Part shown: positions 9,329-18,629 of the stretch, one piece after another
Position numbering within the stretch: position 1 is the first letter of the stretch
How the letters are laid out: each line of letters starts with the position of its first letter
Source: Lachnospiraceae bacterium
GTDB lineage: Bacteria > Bacillota > Clostridia > Lachnospirales > Lachnospiraceae
Reading direction: 5' to 3'
Length of the DNA stretch: 64,000 nt
Assembly (NCBI GenBank): GCA_009911195.1
Contig: QXWV01000053.1
Coordinates: 1 to 64,000, forward strand
Translations under genes and position numbers: made by a program
Notes under the pieces: generated by a model
What the model saw: only the letters and a program-made list of their open reading frames with translations
Told to the model about the DNA's origin: nothing
Databases searched by the model: none

Positions 9329-12118
9329 TTATTGTAAATATATTTTTATATCCCGTATCTCCATACCGCTCTGCCGCGAGAAGAATTTCAGGCCGCAGCC
9401 GCCCCCGGTAATAGGGTGCAAGTCCACCTCAAACCTGGTCCAGTTGTGGTCTGCCCCTGTCAGGGAGAGCACTTGTATTAGTTGGTCATCCTGCCATACG
9501 GCAAGGGCAAACTGGACTACATCGTTATCCATAGCGGACCGGCAATGCATTTCCAGCTTATAATCTCCCTTTTCTTTTGCCAGAATTCGGAAATAAGAAC
9601 GCTCTCCATCACCCAAACGAATCTCTTCCGGCATAATTTCCGCCTGTGGGTTCACCTCTATCTCTTTGGCCTGATGCATCATTTCGTCTTCCGGGGGAGG
9701 GCACTGCTCCAGTTCCCTGTCCAACTCTGTCTCCTCCCCTTTCATCCTCAAATACGAAGGGGTTGTCATCAAGTACCGGCAGATATTGCCTGCCGACCTG
9801 GCCAGCTCTCCTCTTGTAAGGCTGCCTTCTTTCAGTTTTTCCATCAGATTATCTTTGTTGGAATTGGTTTTTGCATCCGTTGCTACCATATATAAATCAT
9901 TCTGGGCACGTATCATAGGCGCCATATTCTGGCGATTCCCTTCTTCCCCTTCTTCATTCCCTTTGGCCCACCAGTCTGTCATTACAATGCCGGAAAATCC
10001 CCATTCTTTTCTAAGAACCGTTGTTAAAAGGTCATAGTTGCTGGAAGTCCAGATGCCGTTGACCGGGTTGTAAGAGCTCATAACGGAATCTGCCCCGCCT
10101 TCTTTGACTGCAATCTCAAAACCCTTTAAGTAAAGTTCCCTCAGGGCACGCTCCGATACAAGGGCATTCACCGTATTCCTATGGGCTTCCTGGCTATTGC
10201 AGGCAAAATGCTTTATTGTTCCCATCACCCCATACCGGCGCAGACCTTTCAACTGAGCCGCCGCAATTTTCCCGCTGACCAACGGGTCTTCCGAGAAATA
10301 TTCGAAATTACGCCCATTTAAAGGATTCCTATGTATATTCAACCCTGGCCCCAACAAATTATCCACTTTATTCTTCCGGAGTTCCAGCCCCTCCCATTGA
10401 TACAGCTCCTCACAAAGCTGCTCGTTGAAAGTACAGGCCAGACATGTACCGTTTGGCATTGAAAAAGCCAGATTACCGCAATCCAGGCGGATTCCGCTTG
10501 GCCCATCGCTGCAGCAGCCAATGGGAATCCCATAGCCTAATAATTCTTCGGTTACACCGCCAAAAGCCCCGCCCGTTCCCGGAGTAGTTTTAGGCGAATT
10601 CATGCCTTCGCCCCTTGTTAGCCAGACCAGTTCTTCATCGGAAAGCTGGGATAAAAATTCTTCCATGGAAACAACACCTGATTCTACATCGGGCAGACGG
10701 TAACCCATATTCCCCTTGCAGGACGCCGTCTCCGGCAAATTCTGATTCCGGCGCTCCATCGGATTTACCGTGCGCAAAGGCGCATCCTCCCTGGCAATCC
10801 TATAGTCCACCGTTGCTTCCCCACATTCCGCCCCGGTTTTCCCCGCCGTCATTTCCACCCTCTCCGGCCTTATCCTGCAGAATGCTTTCGTAGGCGCCAA
10901 CGCTTCCTCCAGCCTTTCTGCCACTATCAAATCCTTATAATGAACGCTTCCCGCATATTCCCCTGAGCGCACATCCGTACCTATCCAGAATTTATATTCG
11001 CCCGCTTCCAGCACATAGCAAGAACGGTATCCCGTAATGCCGGAATCGTCATAGGATGCCAAATGATACTGGGGTATCCAGACGGACAGTTCTTCTTTTT
11101 CCCCCGGAAGCAGTTCCCCGGTCTTGGCGAATCCCACTAAAACCCTGGCCGGTTTCCCCATCTTGCCCTGAGGGGGCTCGCAGAATACCATTATGGTTTC
11201 CTTGCCCGCCGCTGTTCCGGTATTCGTAACAGTACAATGCGCCATAAGCCCATTGTCCTTTTCCTCTATCTTTTTATTTTTACAATCGAAAGTTGTATAA
11301 GAAAGGCCATATCCGAAAGGATACATCACCCTGTCTTTGGCAAAGGTTTCAAAATAACGGTATCCCACATAAATATCTTCCGCATAACAGTTTTCCGTTT
11401 CACTGCCGAAATTCTTTGTGGAAGGATAGTCTTCGATATCATATGCGATGGTATCTGTCAGCCTGCCGCTTGGCGATACTGCGCCGCAGAGCACATCCAG
11501 CACGCTGTTCCCGCCTTCCTGCCCTCCCTGCCAGACATACAAAACGGCGGACGGGCTGTATTTTTCCACCCACTTCATATCGATGATATTGCCCACATTT
11601 AGCAGCACGATACTTTTTTCAAAAGCATGGCAAACCTTTTCCATCATCTGCTCTTCCAGTTCTGTCAGCAGATAACTTCCCGGTTTTGCCTCATTATCAT
11701 GGTCCTCCCCAGCGCTTCTACCGATAACCACGATGGCTGCATCGGATTCTTTGGCTGCCTTGAACACCAGTTCGTCCGGCAGGGGCATTTCTTCCTGGAC
11801 CCATGGCTCATTTCCCCAGCCTTTCCCCTTATCATAAGGATGTCCTTTCAGCCACTCCTCATAGGTTTTCCCTACCTCTTCGTCCAGGATGAAGCTGCTT
11901 TTCTCCAGGGCATCGCGGATTCCCACTACATAAGCCGTATTCACCAGACCCCCTGACCCGGTTCCGCTTTTATAATAATTATACTGGTTTCTGCCAAATA
12001 CCGCGATTTTAGCCCCTTCTTTAAGCGGCAGCACACCCCCGTTATTTTGCAGCATTACAATTCCTTCCGCAGCCGCCTTTCTGGCCGTTTGTGCATATTT
12101 TTTCATATCCAGAATCAT
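9329..12118 (-). CDS. Glycoside hydrolase family 3 with permuted domain order
   Basis: A 929-residue GH3 enzyme, likely a beta-glucosidase, whose domains are in reversed order. The family's C-terminal alpha/beta domain comes first (AEGIVMLQNNGGVLPL near residue 20), then a fibronectin-like segment (PFGYGLSYTTF near residue 280), and the catalytic barrel follows from about residue 490 (SDGPSGIRL, GTIKHFACNSQE, GFSGIVMTDWW with the nucleophile aspartate near 713). The last 120 residues look like a carbohydrate-binding beta-sandwich. No signal peptide, so cytoplasmic. GGGGAG five bases upstream supports the ATG at 12118. It follows pepF after a 116-bp gap holding a pseudoknot leader. Confidence 0.93.
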   Translation of the reverse strand: MILDMKKYAQTARKAAAEGIVMLQNNGGVLPLKEGAKIAVFGRNQYNYYKSGTGSGGLVNTAYVVGIRDALEKSSFILDEEVGKTYEEWLKGHPYDKGKGWGNEPWVQEEMPLPDELVFKAAKESDAAIVVIGRSAGEDHDNEAKPGSYLLTELEEQMMEKVCHAFEKSIVLLNVGNIIDMKWVEKYSPSAVLYVWQGGQEGGNSVLDVLCGAVSPSGRLTDTIAYDIEDYPSTKNFGSETENCYAEDIYVGYRYFETFAKDRVMYPFGYGLSYTTFDCKNKKIEEKDNGLMAHCTVTNTGTAAGKETIMVFCEPPQGKMGKPARVLVGFAKTGELLPGEKEELSVWIPQYHLASYDDSGITGYRSCYVLEAGEYKFWIGTDVRSGEYAGSVHYKDLIVAERLEEALAPTKAFCRIRPERVEMTAGKTGAECGEATVDYRIAREDAPLRTVNPMERRNQNLPETASCKGNMGYRLPDVESGVVSMEEFLSQLSDEELVWLTRGEGMNSPKTTPGTGGAFGGVTEELLGYGIPIGCCSDGPSGIRLDCGNLAFSMPNGTCLACTFNEQLCEELYQWEGLELRKNKVDNLLGPGLNIHRNPLNGRNFEYFSEDPLVSGKIAAAQLKGLRRYGVMGTIKHFACNSQEAHRNTVNALVSERALRELYLKGFEIAVKEGGADSVMSSYNPVNGIWTSSNYDLLTTVLRKEWGFSGIVMTDWWAKGNEEGEEGNRQNMAPMIRAQNDLYMVATDAKTNSNKDNLMEKLKEGSLTRGELARSAGNICRYLMTTPSYLRMKGEETELDRELEQCPPPEDEMMHQAKEIEVNPQAEIMPEEIRLGDGERSYFRILAKEKGDYKLEMHCRSAMDNDVVQFALAVWQDDQLIQVLSLTGADHNWTRFEVDLHPITGGGCGLKFFSRQSGMEIRDIKIYLQ

Positions 12119-12121
12119 ATT

Positions 12122-12188
12122 TCTCCCCATTTCTGCACGGCTTTATTGTGCATGTCAAGTTTGTGGATGCCGTGCGGACACAAACTTG
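12122..12188 (-). promoter_or_regulatory. Intercistronic pseudoknot leader, copy 2
   Basis: On the minus strand CAAGTTTGTG (12179-12188) pairs with CACAAACTTG (12156-12165) as a perfect 10-bp stem with a 13-base loop. The loop segment GCACGGC (12169-12175) is complementary to GCCGTGC (12135-12141), which is followed directly by AGAAATGGGGAG and the GH3 start. The connecting loop is 14 bases. A related sequence, CACACAGAAATGAGGG, occurs just upstream around 12195-12212 and may be a decayed second copy. Confidence 0.75.
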
Positions 12189-12234
12189 GTTATCCCTCAT
12201 TTCTGTGTGCCTTTTGTGACCAAGCGCCCTACTG

Positions 12235-13905
12235 TTACATCCTCTCTTCCAGCTTGCCGATGACTTTTTTGATGCAGCCATCCTCAAAGGGGCTTTTTAA
12301 TCCCACTTCCGTCAACATATCCGTGAAAAACCCGGAAGCCGAAAGCCGGCAAAGCTTCAAGTAGCTCTTCCACGCTTTTTCATAGTCCTCATCCATCATC
12401 GCCTTATATTGGATGGCGCATGTCTGGGCAAGGCAATAATCGATATAATAAAAAGGATAATCATAGATATGAAGTTGCTTCTGCCAGAAACCTCCTTTAG
12501 CAAAAAAAGCATCCCCTTCATAATCCATATGAGGACGGTATGCCTTTTCCAGTTCCAGCCATACCTCCTTCCGTTCCTTTGGAGTCATCCCCGGATTCCC
12601 ATAGACAATATGCTGGAATTCATCCACCATGCAGCCATAAGGGATAAATGCAGCAGCACTCTCCAGGTGCATATCCCGGTAATCATCCCCTCTGTCTCCA
12701 AAAAACAGCCCTATCCATTTCTCCGCAAAGAACTCCATGGTCATAGAATGGATTTCTGCCGTTTCCATGGTGATATCCCGGTGCTCCTGTATGGGGTCTT
12801 TCCCAGCCAGGTAGCCCTGAAAAGCATGGCCGCATTCGTGGGTAATTACATCCACATCCCCGCTGGTACCATTAAAATTGGCAAAGATAAAAGGAGCGCC
12901 GTACTCCGGCAGAAATGTCATATAACCGCCCGCTTTTTTCGTTTTCCGCCCCAGCACATCGAACAGTTCATTCTCTGTCATAAAATCAAAAAATTCTTTT
13001 GTCTCCCCGGACATTTCCGAATACATCTTCTTTCCCGCATCTACTATTTCCTCCGGAGTGCCTATTGGCGCCGGGTTGCCATTGGGGAAATATACATCCG
13101 TATCGATATAGGAAAGCTTTTCCAGCCCTAAACGCTTCCGCCTTCTCTCATGCATCCGCTCTGCAAAAGGCACAAAAAACTCTTTTATCTGCCTTCTGTA
13201 ATTCTCAACCATTTCCTTATCATAACAGTTCCTGTTCATCCGGTAATAGCCAAGCTCCACATAATTTTCATATCCCATCTGCCTGGCCTGCTCCGTCCTG
13301 TTCTTTACCAATTTATCATAGATATCATCCAATTCCTCTTCCACCGATACAAAAAAGGCGCTGTATTTCTCATAAGCCCTTTTTCTCACATTTCTGTCAC
13401 TGCTTGTCAGATAAGGCTTCAAAAGGGAAAGGTTTAAAATCTCCCCCTCCCATTCGATTTTGGCCGAAGCAATTAAATTATCATATTTTGTTGTCAGGGC
13501 ATTTTCCTCCTGCATCAGCGGAATCAGCTTCTCGTCAAATGCTTTTAACTGAAGTTCTATATTTTTAAATGCCACTTTCCCAATTTTTTCTTCCAGATAG
13601 GAACGGTAAGGGGACTGGTACATTCCCCTTTGGTATTCCACTGTCAGATTAGCCAGCCTGGGCTGTATTTCATCATAATATTCCTTTTCCCCATTATAAA
13701 AATCATCGGTTGTATCGATATCGTGGCGGATATGGGCGATGGTCATCATTGTACCCACCTTACTATTCAACGCATAGTACCTTTCGTGCACCTTAAACTG
13801 CTCTTCCCCGCTCCTGGTCTCCCGGAAATCCGCAATCATCTTCCGGTATTCCTTCTCCACCTGGTTATACTCTACCCTTTCATAAGGCATATCCTGAAAT
13901 TTCAT
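12235..13905 (-). CDS. pepF: M3 family oligoendopeptidase F
   Basis: A 556-residue zinc oligopeptidase of the M3 family, PepF-like. The catalytic motif ITHECGHAFQ lies near residue 355, with METAEIHSMTMEFF about 25 residues later giving the third ligand. It would cleave short peptides in the cytoplasm. The length fits the family. AAGGAAGG lies upstream of the ATG at 13905. It is preceded by a MarR gene (43-bp gap) and followed by the GH3 gene, so the three probably form one transcript. Confidence 0.93.
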   Translation of the reverse strand: MKFQDMPYERVEYNQVEKEYRKMIADFRETRSGEEQFKVHERYYALNSKVGTMMTIAHIRHDIDTTDDFYNGEKEYYDEIQPRLANLTVEYQRGMYQSPYRSYLEEKIGKVAFKNIELQLKAFDEKLIPLMQEENALTTKYDNLIASAKIEWEGEILNLSLLKPYLTSSDRNVRKRAYEKYSAFFVSVEEELDDIYDKLVKNRTEQARQMGYENYVELGYYRMNRNCYDKEMVENYRRQIKEFFVPFAERMHERRRKRLGLEKLSYIDTDVYFPNGNPAPIGTPEEIVDAGKKMYSEMSGETKEFFDFMTENELFDVLGRKTKKAGGYMTFLPEYGAPFIFANFNGTSGDVDVITHECGHAFQGYLAGKDPIQEHRDITMETAEIHSMTMEFFAEKWIGLFFGDRGDDYRDMHLESAAAFIPYGCMVDEFQHIVYGNPGMTPKERKEVWLELEKAYRPHMDYEGDAFFAKGGFWQKQLHIYDYPFYYIDYCLAQTCAIQYKAMMDEDYEKAWKSYLKLCRLSASGFFTDMLTEVGLKSPFEDGCIKKVIGKLEERM

Positions 13906-13948
13906 GTCTGCAACCTTCCTTTCCCTTGCCTGCTATCCGGCCCTGTTA

Positions 13949-14413
13949 TCAAACCTTCCTCGCCTTATCCCTGAAAAACTGGTTTAAATTCTTCAGCGCC
14001 TTTTCCAGCACTGCCTTCTCTTCTTCTGTTAGCTGTTCCACTATCGCATCTATCATTTTCTCATGGAATATCTGATGCTGTTTAAAAATTTCTATGCCCT
14101 TCGGAGATAAGGAAACTAAAACAACACGCCTGTCCTCTTCACTCCTCACCCGGTCCGCAAGCCCCTTTTTCACCAAGCTGTTTACCGCTATCGTCAAGGT
14201 TCCTGTGGTTACCCCCAGTTCTTTGGCAACCGCCGTCATATTTTTCGGCCTGCCAGTGCCAATCGCTTCGATGACATGCATGTCATTTGTTGTAATATTT
14301 TTATATTTCTCTGTACGTACTGCCTGTTCCTCAATCGTATTGATATTCCGGAACAGCCTTACAAATATTTCATTTAACGTTCGCTCAATTTCCACCTTAT
14401 TGTACTCCGCCAT
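13949..14413 (-). CDS. MarR family transcriptional regulator
   Basis: A 154-residue winged-helix regulator: MTAVAKELGVTTGTLTIAVNSL forms the recognition helices (about residues 58-80) and RSEEDRRVVLVSLSPKG the wing (about 89-106), with dimerisation helices at both ends. The sequence resembles FabT-type MarR proteins, but no fatty-acid genes are nearby. It leads the pepF-GH3 operon. The ATG at 14413 has no clear ribosome site; a GTG six codons in, preceded by GGAG, is an alternative. GCCCGAA occurs twice, 16 bases apart, just before the start (14419-14441) and may be an autoregulatory site. Confidence 0.88.
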   Translation of the reverse strand: MAEYNKVEIERTLNEIFVRLFRNINTIEEQAVRTEKYKNITTNDMHVIEAIGTGRPKNMTAVAKELGVTTGTLTIAVNSLVKKGLADRVRSEEDRRVVLVSLSPKGIEIFKQHQIFHEKMIDAIVEQLTEEEKAVLEKALKNLNQFFRDKARKV

Positions 14414-14466
14414 TTACGCGCCCGAATCGGCAAATGCCCGAACAGGCTTTCTTTCTATATTTTTTT

Positions 14467-14496
14467 ATTTTATCATGAGATTTATACCAAGGTCAA
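14467..14496 (-). promoter_or_regulatory. Promoter of marR-pepF-GH3 operon
   Basis: On the minus strand TTGACC (14491-14496) and TAAAAT (14467-14472) are 18 bases apart, about 55 bp before the MarR start. Confidence 0.6.
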
Positions 14497-14512
14497 ATTT
14501 TATTTATGAATG

Positions 14513-14540
14513 TTGAAAAATCGCCGGATAATGTTATACT
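14513..14540 (+). promoter_or_regulatory. Promoter of Dabb-glycerate kinase operon
   Basis: TTGAAA (14513-14518) and an extended -10 box TG-T-TATACT (14532-14540) are spaced by 16 bases. It diverges from the MarR promoter, so the two operons share a short control region. Confidence 0.6.
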
Positions 14541-14574
14541 GGGAAGTAAGTAAATGAAAGGTGGAATAAATGCA

Positions 14575-14877
14575 ATGGTAAAGCATGTGATTTTATGGAA
14601 ATTGAAGGATGGTATGGAAACCGACGAAAAAGAACGGGTAAAGGCTGCTATAAAAGAGGGGCTTGAAGGTTTAAAGGATAAAATTCCCGGACTGGTGGAT
14701 ATTAAAGTACAGACAAAAGGGCTCGCTTCTTCCAATGCGGATTTGATGCTGGATTCCGCTTTTACGGATGAGGATGCCTTGAAAGGCTATAGCGTGCATC
14801 CCGCCCACGTGGAAGTGGCCGATACGAAGGTAAGGCCCTATACGGAAATAAGGCTTTGCCTGGATTATGAGGACTAA
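14575..14877 (+). CDS. Dabb (stress-responsive A/B barrel) domain protein
   Basis: A 100-residue protein made of a single Dabb ferredoxin-like domain, beginning MVKHVILWKLK and containing LVDIKVQTKG and YSVHPAHVEV, the usual family signatures. Such proteins form dimeric barrels; their roles are mostly unknown. The family's normal N-terminus and the GGTGG ten bases upstream favour the ATG at 14575 over 14554. It is followed 25 bp later by glycerate kinase and is probably co-transcribed with it. Confidence 0.85.
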   Translation: MVKHVILWKLKDGMETDEKERVKAAIKEGLEGLKDKIPGLVDIKVQTKGLASSNADLMLDSAFTDEDALKGYSVHPAHVEVADTKVRPYTEIRLCLDYED

Positions 14878-14902
14878 AAGAAGGGGAGAAGAGGGTAAGC
14901 AA

Positions 14903-16051
14903 ATGAACGTAGTGATTGCCATTGATTCTTTGAAAGGAAGCCTTTCTTCTATGGAAGCAGGCCAGGCGGCACGAGAAGGAATCCTGAAGGTATTCCCAAA
15001 AGCCAACGTGGATGTCTGCCCTTTGGCGGACGGCGGTGAAGGCACGGTGGAAGCGCTGGCCGGCAGCATTAACGGGCGAATCCGCGAAGTGGAGGTAACC
15101 GGGCCATTAGGAGAAAAGGTAATATGTAAATATGGAATGCTGGAAGGCGGCATCGGCGTAATAGAAATGGCGGAGGCCGCAGGGCTTGCCCTTGTTCCGT
15201 CCAATTTGCGCAATCCCCTCCATACTACTACATATGGGGTGGGGGAAGCTATCAAGGATAGCATTGAGAACGGCTGCCGGAAATTTATCATCGGCCTGGG
15301 GGGAAGCGCTACCAATGACGGCGGTATGGGAATGCTGCAGGCACTGGGGTTTGAATTCCTCGACAACAATGGAAAACCTGCTGCTTTTGGGGCAAAGGGG
15401 CTGGAAAACCTGGCTTTCATTTCCGGGGAACATGCCATGCCCCAGCTTGGAGAATGTGAATTTCATGTGGCCTGTGATGTGGAAAATACCCTTTGTGGAC
15501 ATAATGGCTGCAGCGCAGTTTTTGGACCCCAGAAAGGGGCAGACGAAGAGTTGGTTGGCCGGATGGACCAATGGATGGACCATTATGCCAGGCTGGCCAT
15601 GGAAAAGTTCCCCTCGGCTAATCCCCTTTATCCCGGAGCAGGGGCTGCGGGCGGATTAGGCTTTGCTTTCCTTACTTTTTTACATGCCTCCCTGGAATCA
15701 GGCATTGAAATTGTATTGAAAGAAACCGGACTGGAAGGAAAAATTCGCAACGCAGATATCGTTGTAACAGGGGAAGGGCGTTTAGACGGACAGAGCGTTA
15801 TGGGGAAAGCCCCTGTGGGCGTGGCCAGACTGGCCAAAAAATATGGGAAACCAGTGCTGGCTTTTGCCGGAAGCCTTGGAAAGGGCGTGAAAGAATGCAA
15901 TGCAAACGGCATCGATGCATATTTTTCCATCCTTCCACGAATCATCACCCTGGAGGAAGCCATGGAGACTGAAAATGCGAAAAAACATATGGCGGATGCC
16001 GTAGAGCAGGCATTCCGCCTAATGGCAGTTTCAGGGTATTCTCCGTTGTAA
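14903..16051 (+). CDS. Glycerate 2-kinase (GarK/GlxK family)
   Basis: A 382-residue glycerate kinase of the type-1 family. It shows the N-terminal IAIDSLKGSLSSMEAGQAA, CPLADGGEGTVEAL near residue 40, GLGGSATNDGGMGMLQALG near 135 and VVTGEGRLDGQSVMGKAPVG near 290, all typical. It phosphorylates D-glycerate with ATP to 2-phosphoglycerate, feeding glycolysis. GAGGG seven bases before the ATG at 14903 sets the start. No other glycerate or glucarate genes are nearby, so the source of glycerate is not visible. Confidence 0.93.
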   Translation: MNVVIAIDSLKGSLSSMEAGQAAREGILKVFPKANVDVCPLADGGEGTVEALAGSINGRIREVEVTGPLGEKVICKYGMLEGGIGVIEMAEAAGLALVPSNLRNPLHTTTYGVGEAIKDSIENGCRKFIIGLGGSATNDGGMGMLQALGFEFLDNNGKPAAFGAKGLENLAFISGEHAMPQLGECEFHVACDVENTLCGHNGCSAVFGPQKGADEELVGRMDQWMDHYARLAMEKFPSANPLYPGAGAAGGLGFAFLTFLHASLESGIEIVLKETGLEGKIRNADIVVTGEGRLDGQSVMGKAPVGVARLAKKYGKPVLAFAGSLGKGVKECNANGIDAYFSILPRIITLEEAMETENAKKHMADAVEQAFRLMAVSGYSPL

Positions 16052-16060
16052 AGCTTTAGG

Positions 16061-16097
16061 TTTTCTTAGGCGGCATTCTTGCATCCGCCTAAGAAAA
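16061..16097. terminator. Hairpin between convergent genes
   Basis: A perfect 13-bp stem (TTTTCTTAGGCGG with its complement, 11-base loop) lies between glycerate kinase and the convergent mupG-like gene and includes the stop codon of the latter. The A and T runs are inside the stem, so it would serve as a terminator in both directions. Confidence 0.6.
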
Positions 16098-17147
16098 TCT
16101 CCTTATATTAACCAGCCGGACACCCATTTCCTGCCGGATATAGGGAAGATATTTTAAATCTTCCGGCGCAACCTGTCCAATTACATTTACTCTTTCATCG
16201 GCAGGAAGACGTTGCCGGGCAATTTCCAGCTCCCCTTCATATCTCATATATCTTTCATTGGAAATACAGATACTGCCTTCCCTTCTCTCCACACAGTTTT
16301 CAGGTGGCACTTTTTTCCTATATTTTCTTGATTCCACCGAACGGAACAGGTAGCTGCTCCCATCCACCCGGTCATGATGGATGCCATCCGTTATATATTG
16401 GTAATCCGAAGCGATTTCGGCCCTTATTTCCACCACACCCCCATTCAGATTACCTATTTCCTTCCATACCCGGTCGCTCACATCGATATCCCCCACCGCA
16501 ACCCTGTCACATCCCAGGTCATAGTGCAAAGACAGAAGATGCAATAATACACCATCTTTCCGAAATCTATGCTCCTCTACCGTAGGCAGCCCTTCTTGCA
16601 GCGGCCCTCTCAGGACTCCGTCCCCTGGCACGAATGCCATTGTCTGAAGCCCGAAACATTTTAGCCGCTTATTTATTTCTTTAACCTTCTCTCCGGAAAG
16701 GCCGGTATATGGTTTGGGGTAAAAATTATGGCATGCAACAAACCCCGATAATTCCGCCCCTTCCTTTTCCCACTCCAAAATCTCCTTCTCCGTGACTGTA
16801 GATGCATTCAGAAAAACAGTAAAACGTTTGGAAATATCCGCCGTTTCCTTTGCTGAATATCCATAATCCAGACGCAGGGAAGTGATTCCCCAATCCCTGA
16901 CCTCATCTATCGAAGAACAGGAAAGCTTTTTTAATGTTTCCGGGCTGATATCAGCTATCAGCCCGATTCCTGCCTCCTTACATTTATTGGCCAGGTTTTT
17001 TACTGCTTTTTCATAATTATCCACCGTTTCTTCCGGTATCTGGAGAGATGTAAAAGCATACTTTACATTTGCCCTTTGGGCTTTACCGATAATTTTCTCA
17101 TTTAGCTCTGGCTGCGTGCCTAAAAAAATGGAAATACCCGCTTCCAT
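16089..17147 (-). CDS. mupG: DUF871 / MupG-like 6-phospho-sugar hydrolase
   Basis: A 352-residue protein of the DUF871 family, which includes MupG, the cytoplasmic hydrolase that cleaves MurNAc-6-phosphate-GlcNAc after PTS import in Staphylococcus and Bacillus. The N-terminus MEAGISIFLGTQPEL with FTSLQIPEE near residue 35 is typical, as are DISPETLKKL and the ACHNFYPKPYTGLS segment near residue 140; a beta-domain follows from about 250. As the last gene of a Lac-type PTS operon it probably cleaves the phosphorylated imported disaccharide. The exact sugar is inference. Confidence 0.82.
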   Translation of the reverse strand: MEAGISIFLGTQPELNEKIIGKAQRANVKYAFTSLQIPEETVDNYEKAVKNLANKCKEAGIGLIADISPETLKKLSCSSIDEVRDWGITSLRLDYGYSAKETADISKRFTVFLNASTVTEKEILEWEKEGAELSGFVACHNFYPKPYTGLSGEKVKEINKRLKCFGLQTMAFVPGDGVLRGPLQEGLPTVEEHRFRKDGVLLHLLSLHYDLGCDRVAVGDIDVSDRVWKEIGNLNGGVVEIRAEIASDYQYITDGIHHDRVDGSSYLFRSVESRKYRKKVPPENCVERREGSICISNERYMRYEGELEIARQRLPADERVNVIGQVAPEDLKYLPYIRQEMGVRLVNIRRFS

Positions 17148-17230
17148 ATCAACTTTTCCTTTCTGTCAACAATTCAGGCCGGCCAGCGCATCAAATACAC
17201 AAACCTGTCCGAATGATTCCCTTTCCTTTT

Positions 17231-18262
17231 TTAATATTCCACTTCTACCGGCTGACCCGTTTTAGCCGATTCCATAATGGCCAAAATGGCCAGCGCTGTC
17301 TTCCTGGCATCCTCCAGAGTAACGCGGAATTCTTTTCCATCCACCAAACGGTCCACAAAATCCCGGATGCTCTCGTAGGAAAATCCCCCGCAATGGCCAT
17401 ATACCATATTTGACACCAGGATATCCGGTACACAAGAACCATTCTCCGTCACTTCCTCCATCAAATTGTGGCTTGACAAATCCAGATTAATCATTCCTTC
17501 TGTACACATAATACTACATTTAAAATCGTTGATATTCCTGTTTCCGTTCGGCGTCACCCAACCGTTTTCCATCTGTGCCACCGCACCATTTTCAAATTCA
17601 ATCGTTGTTAAAAATGTATCCGGCGTATCCACGCCCTGTGCCTTTAAAATCCCTTCCCGCTTTACAGAATATACCCTTTTCACTTCCGAGTCCAAAAGCC
17701 AGCGCAGGGAATCCAGGCTATGGCTTCCAAGAAACCAAAGTATAGAAGACTTTGCTGCCCAGGATAACATATCGGTAGCCACCCATTTGATATCGTTCAG
17801 GCGTATGTAAGCGGTATATGGCTTTCCCAGTTTCCCCGATACAATTTTTTGTTTTGCCAGGTTAAAAGGCGGACTCCACCGATTATGCAAATCGACCATG
17901 CAACGGATTCCGCTTTTTTCCACCGCTTCACAAATGCTCGCAATATCCTCTTTTGTTGTGGCCAGCGGTTTTTCTATTAATATATGTTTTTTGGCATATG
18001 CCATGGCACAAGCCACATCCCCATGGGCAAAATCAGGGGTCACTATCGCCACCGCGTCAATTTCCTCATCGGCTGCCAAATCATGATAGTCGGAATAAAC
18101 TTTCGGAATCCCGTATTTTTCCGCTATTTTTTCCGCTTTTTCCCTATCCATGTCGCAAATAGCCGCCGGCTCGGCAAACAAGTGTTCCGCATAGATGGAT
18201 GCATGGGTTTCCCCCCATGTTCCGGCCCCTACAATTCCCATCTTTATTTTTTTCATTTCCAT
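17231..18262 (-). CDS. Gfo/Idh/MocA family oxidoreductase
   Basis: A 343-residue NAD(P)-dependent sugar oxidoreductase. The Rossmann motif GIVGAGTWGETHAS is at residues 9-22, and the conserved HILIEKPLATT with the catalytic-region lysine is near residue 97. The C-terminal substrate domain runs from about 125. Members oxidise or epimerise sugars and some take part in redox-assisted glycosidic cleavage. It sits between the PTS EIIA gene (22-bp gap) and the mupG-like gene, so it likely acts on the imported amino-sugar or disaccharide. Confidence 0.9.
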   Translation of the reverse strand: MEMKKIKMGIVGAGTWGETHASIYAEHLFAEPAAICDMDREKAEKIAEKYGIPKVYSDYHDLAADEEIDAVAIVTPDFAHGDVACAMAYAKKHILIEKPLATTKEDIASICEAVEKSGIRCMVDLHNRWSPPFNLAKQKIVSGKLGKPYTAYIRLNDIKWVATDMLSWAAKSSILWFLGSHSLDSLRWLLDSEVKRVYSVKREGILKAQGVDTPDTFLTTIEFENGAVAQMENGWVTPNGNRNINDFKCSIMCTEGMINLDLSSHNLMEEVTENGSCVPDILVSNMVYGHCGGFSYESIRDFVDRLVDGKEFRVTLEDARKTALAILAIMESAKTGQPVEVEY

Positions 18263-18284
18263 CCGGCCATCACCTTCCTTCCGC

Positions 18285-18617
18285 CTATCCTTCCTTTTTG
18301 TACATCAGTTCGTATAATTCCATAAATTCCTCTGCCAGAATACCAAAAGCCTCCGCGCTCATCAACTGGTCTTCCGCATGCATGATAAGCATCCCCCAGG
18401 CGCCCATATCCAATCCCCCTTCCGCCGACTTTGTCAGCAAATCCATATGGATATGATGCCCTTCTACAAACTGCTCTTTTCCTTCACGCATCAGTTCCTG
18501 CGCTTCTTCCCGTCTTCCCTCCCTTGCCGCCTGAATGGCACCTATATAACAGCTCCTTGCGCTACCCACATTTGAAATAATCTGAAATGCAACCGTCTCT
18601 AAATTATCCACTTCCAT
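18285..18617 (-). CDS. PTS lactose/cellobiose-type EIIA
   Basis: A 110-residue, all-helical EIIA of the Lac/cellobiose family. The phosphorylated histidine is H80 in LIMHAEDQLM, and the conserved GHHIHMDLLTKSA lies just before. It takes phosphate from HPr and passes it to the EIIB encoded 12 bp upstream. Together with EIIB and EIIC in the same operon it forms a complete Lac-family permease. Confidence 0.93.
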   Translation of the reverse strand: MEVDNLETVAFQIISNVGSARSCYIGAIQAAREGRREEAQELMREGKEQFVEGHHIHMDLLTKSAEGGLDMGAWGMLIMHAEDQLMSAEAFGILAEEFMELYELMYKKEG

Positions 18618-18629
18618 CCTCCGCTCCCG

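Noticed and set aside
12042-12287. Small open frame across the GH3 leader
   Set aside because: It only translates the structured leader; a similar peptide in the other leaders reflects RNA conservation, not a gene.
14671-15438. 255-codon open frame on the minus strand opposite glycerate kinase
   Set aside because: Serine/proline-rich shadow of a well-conserved gene on the other strand.
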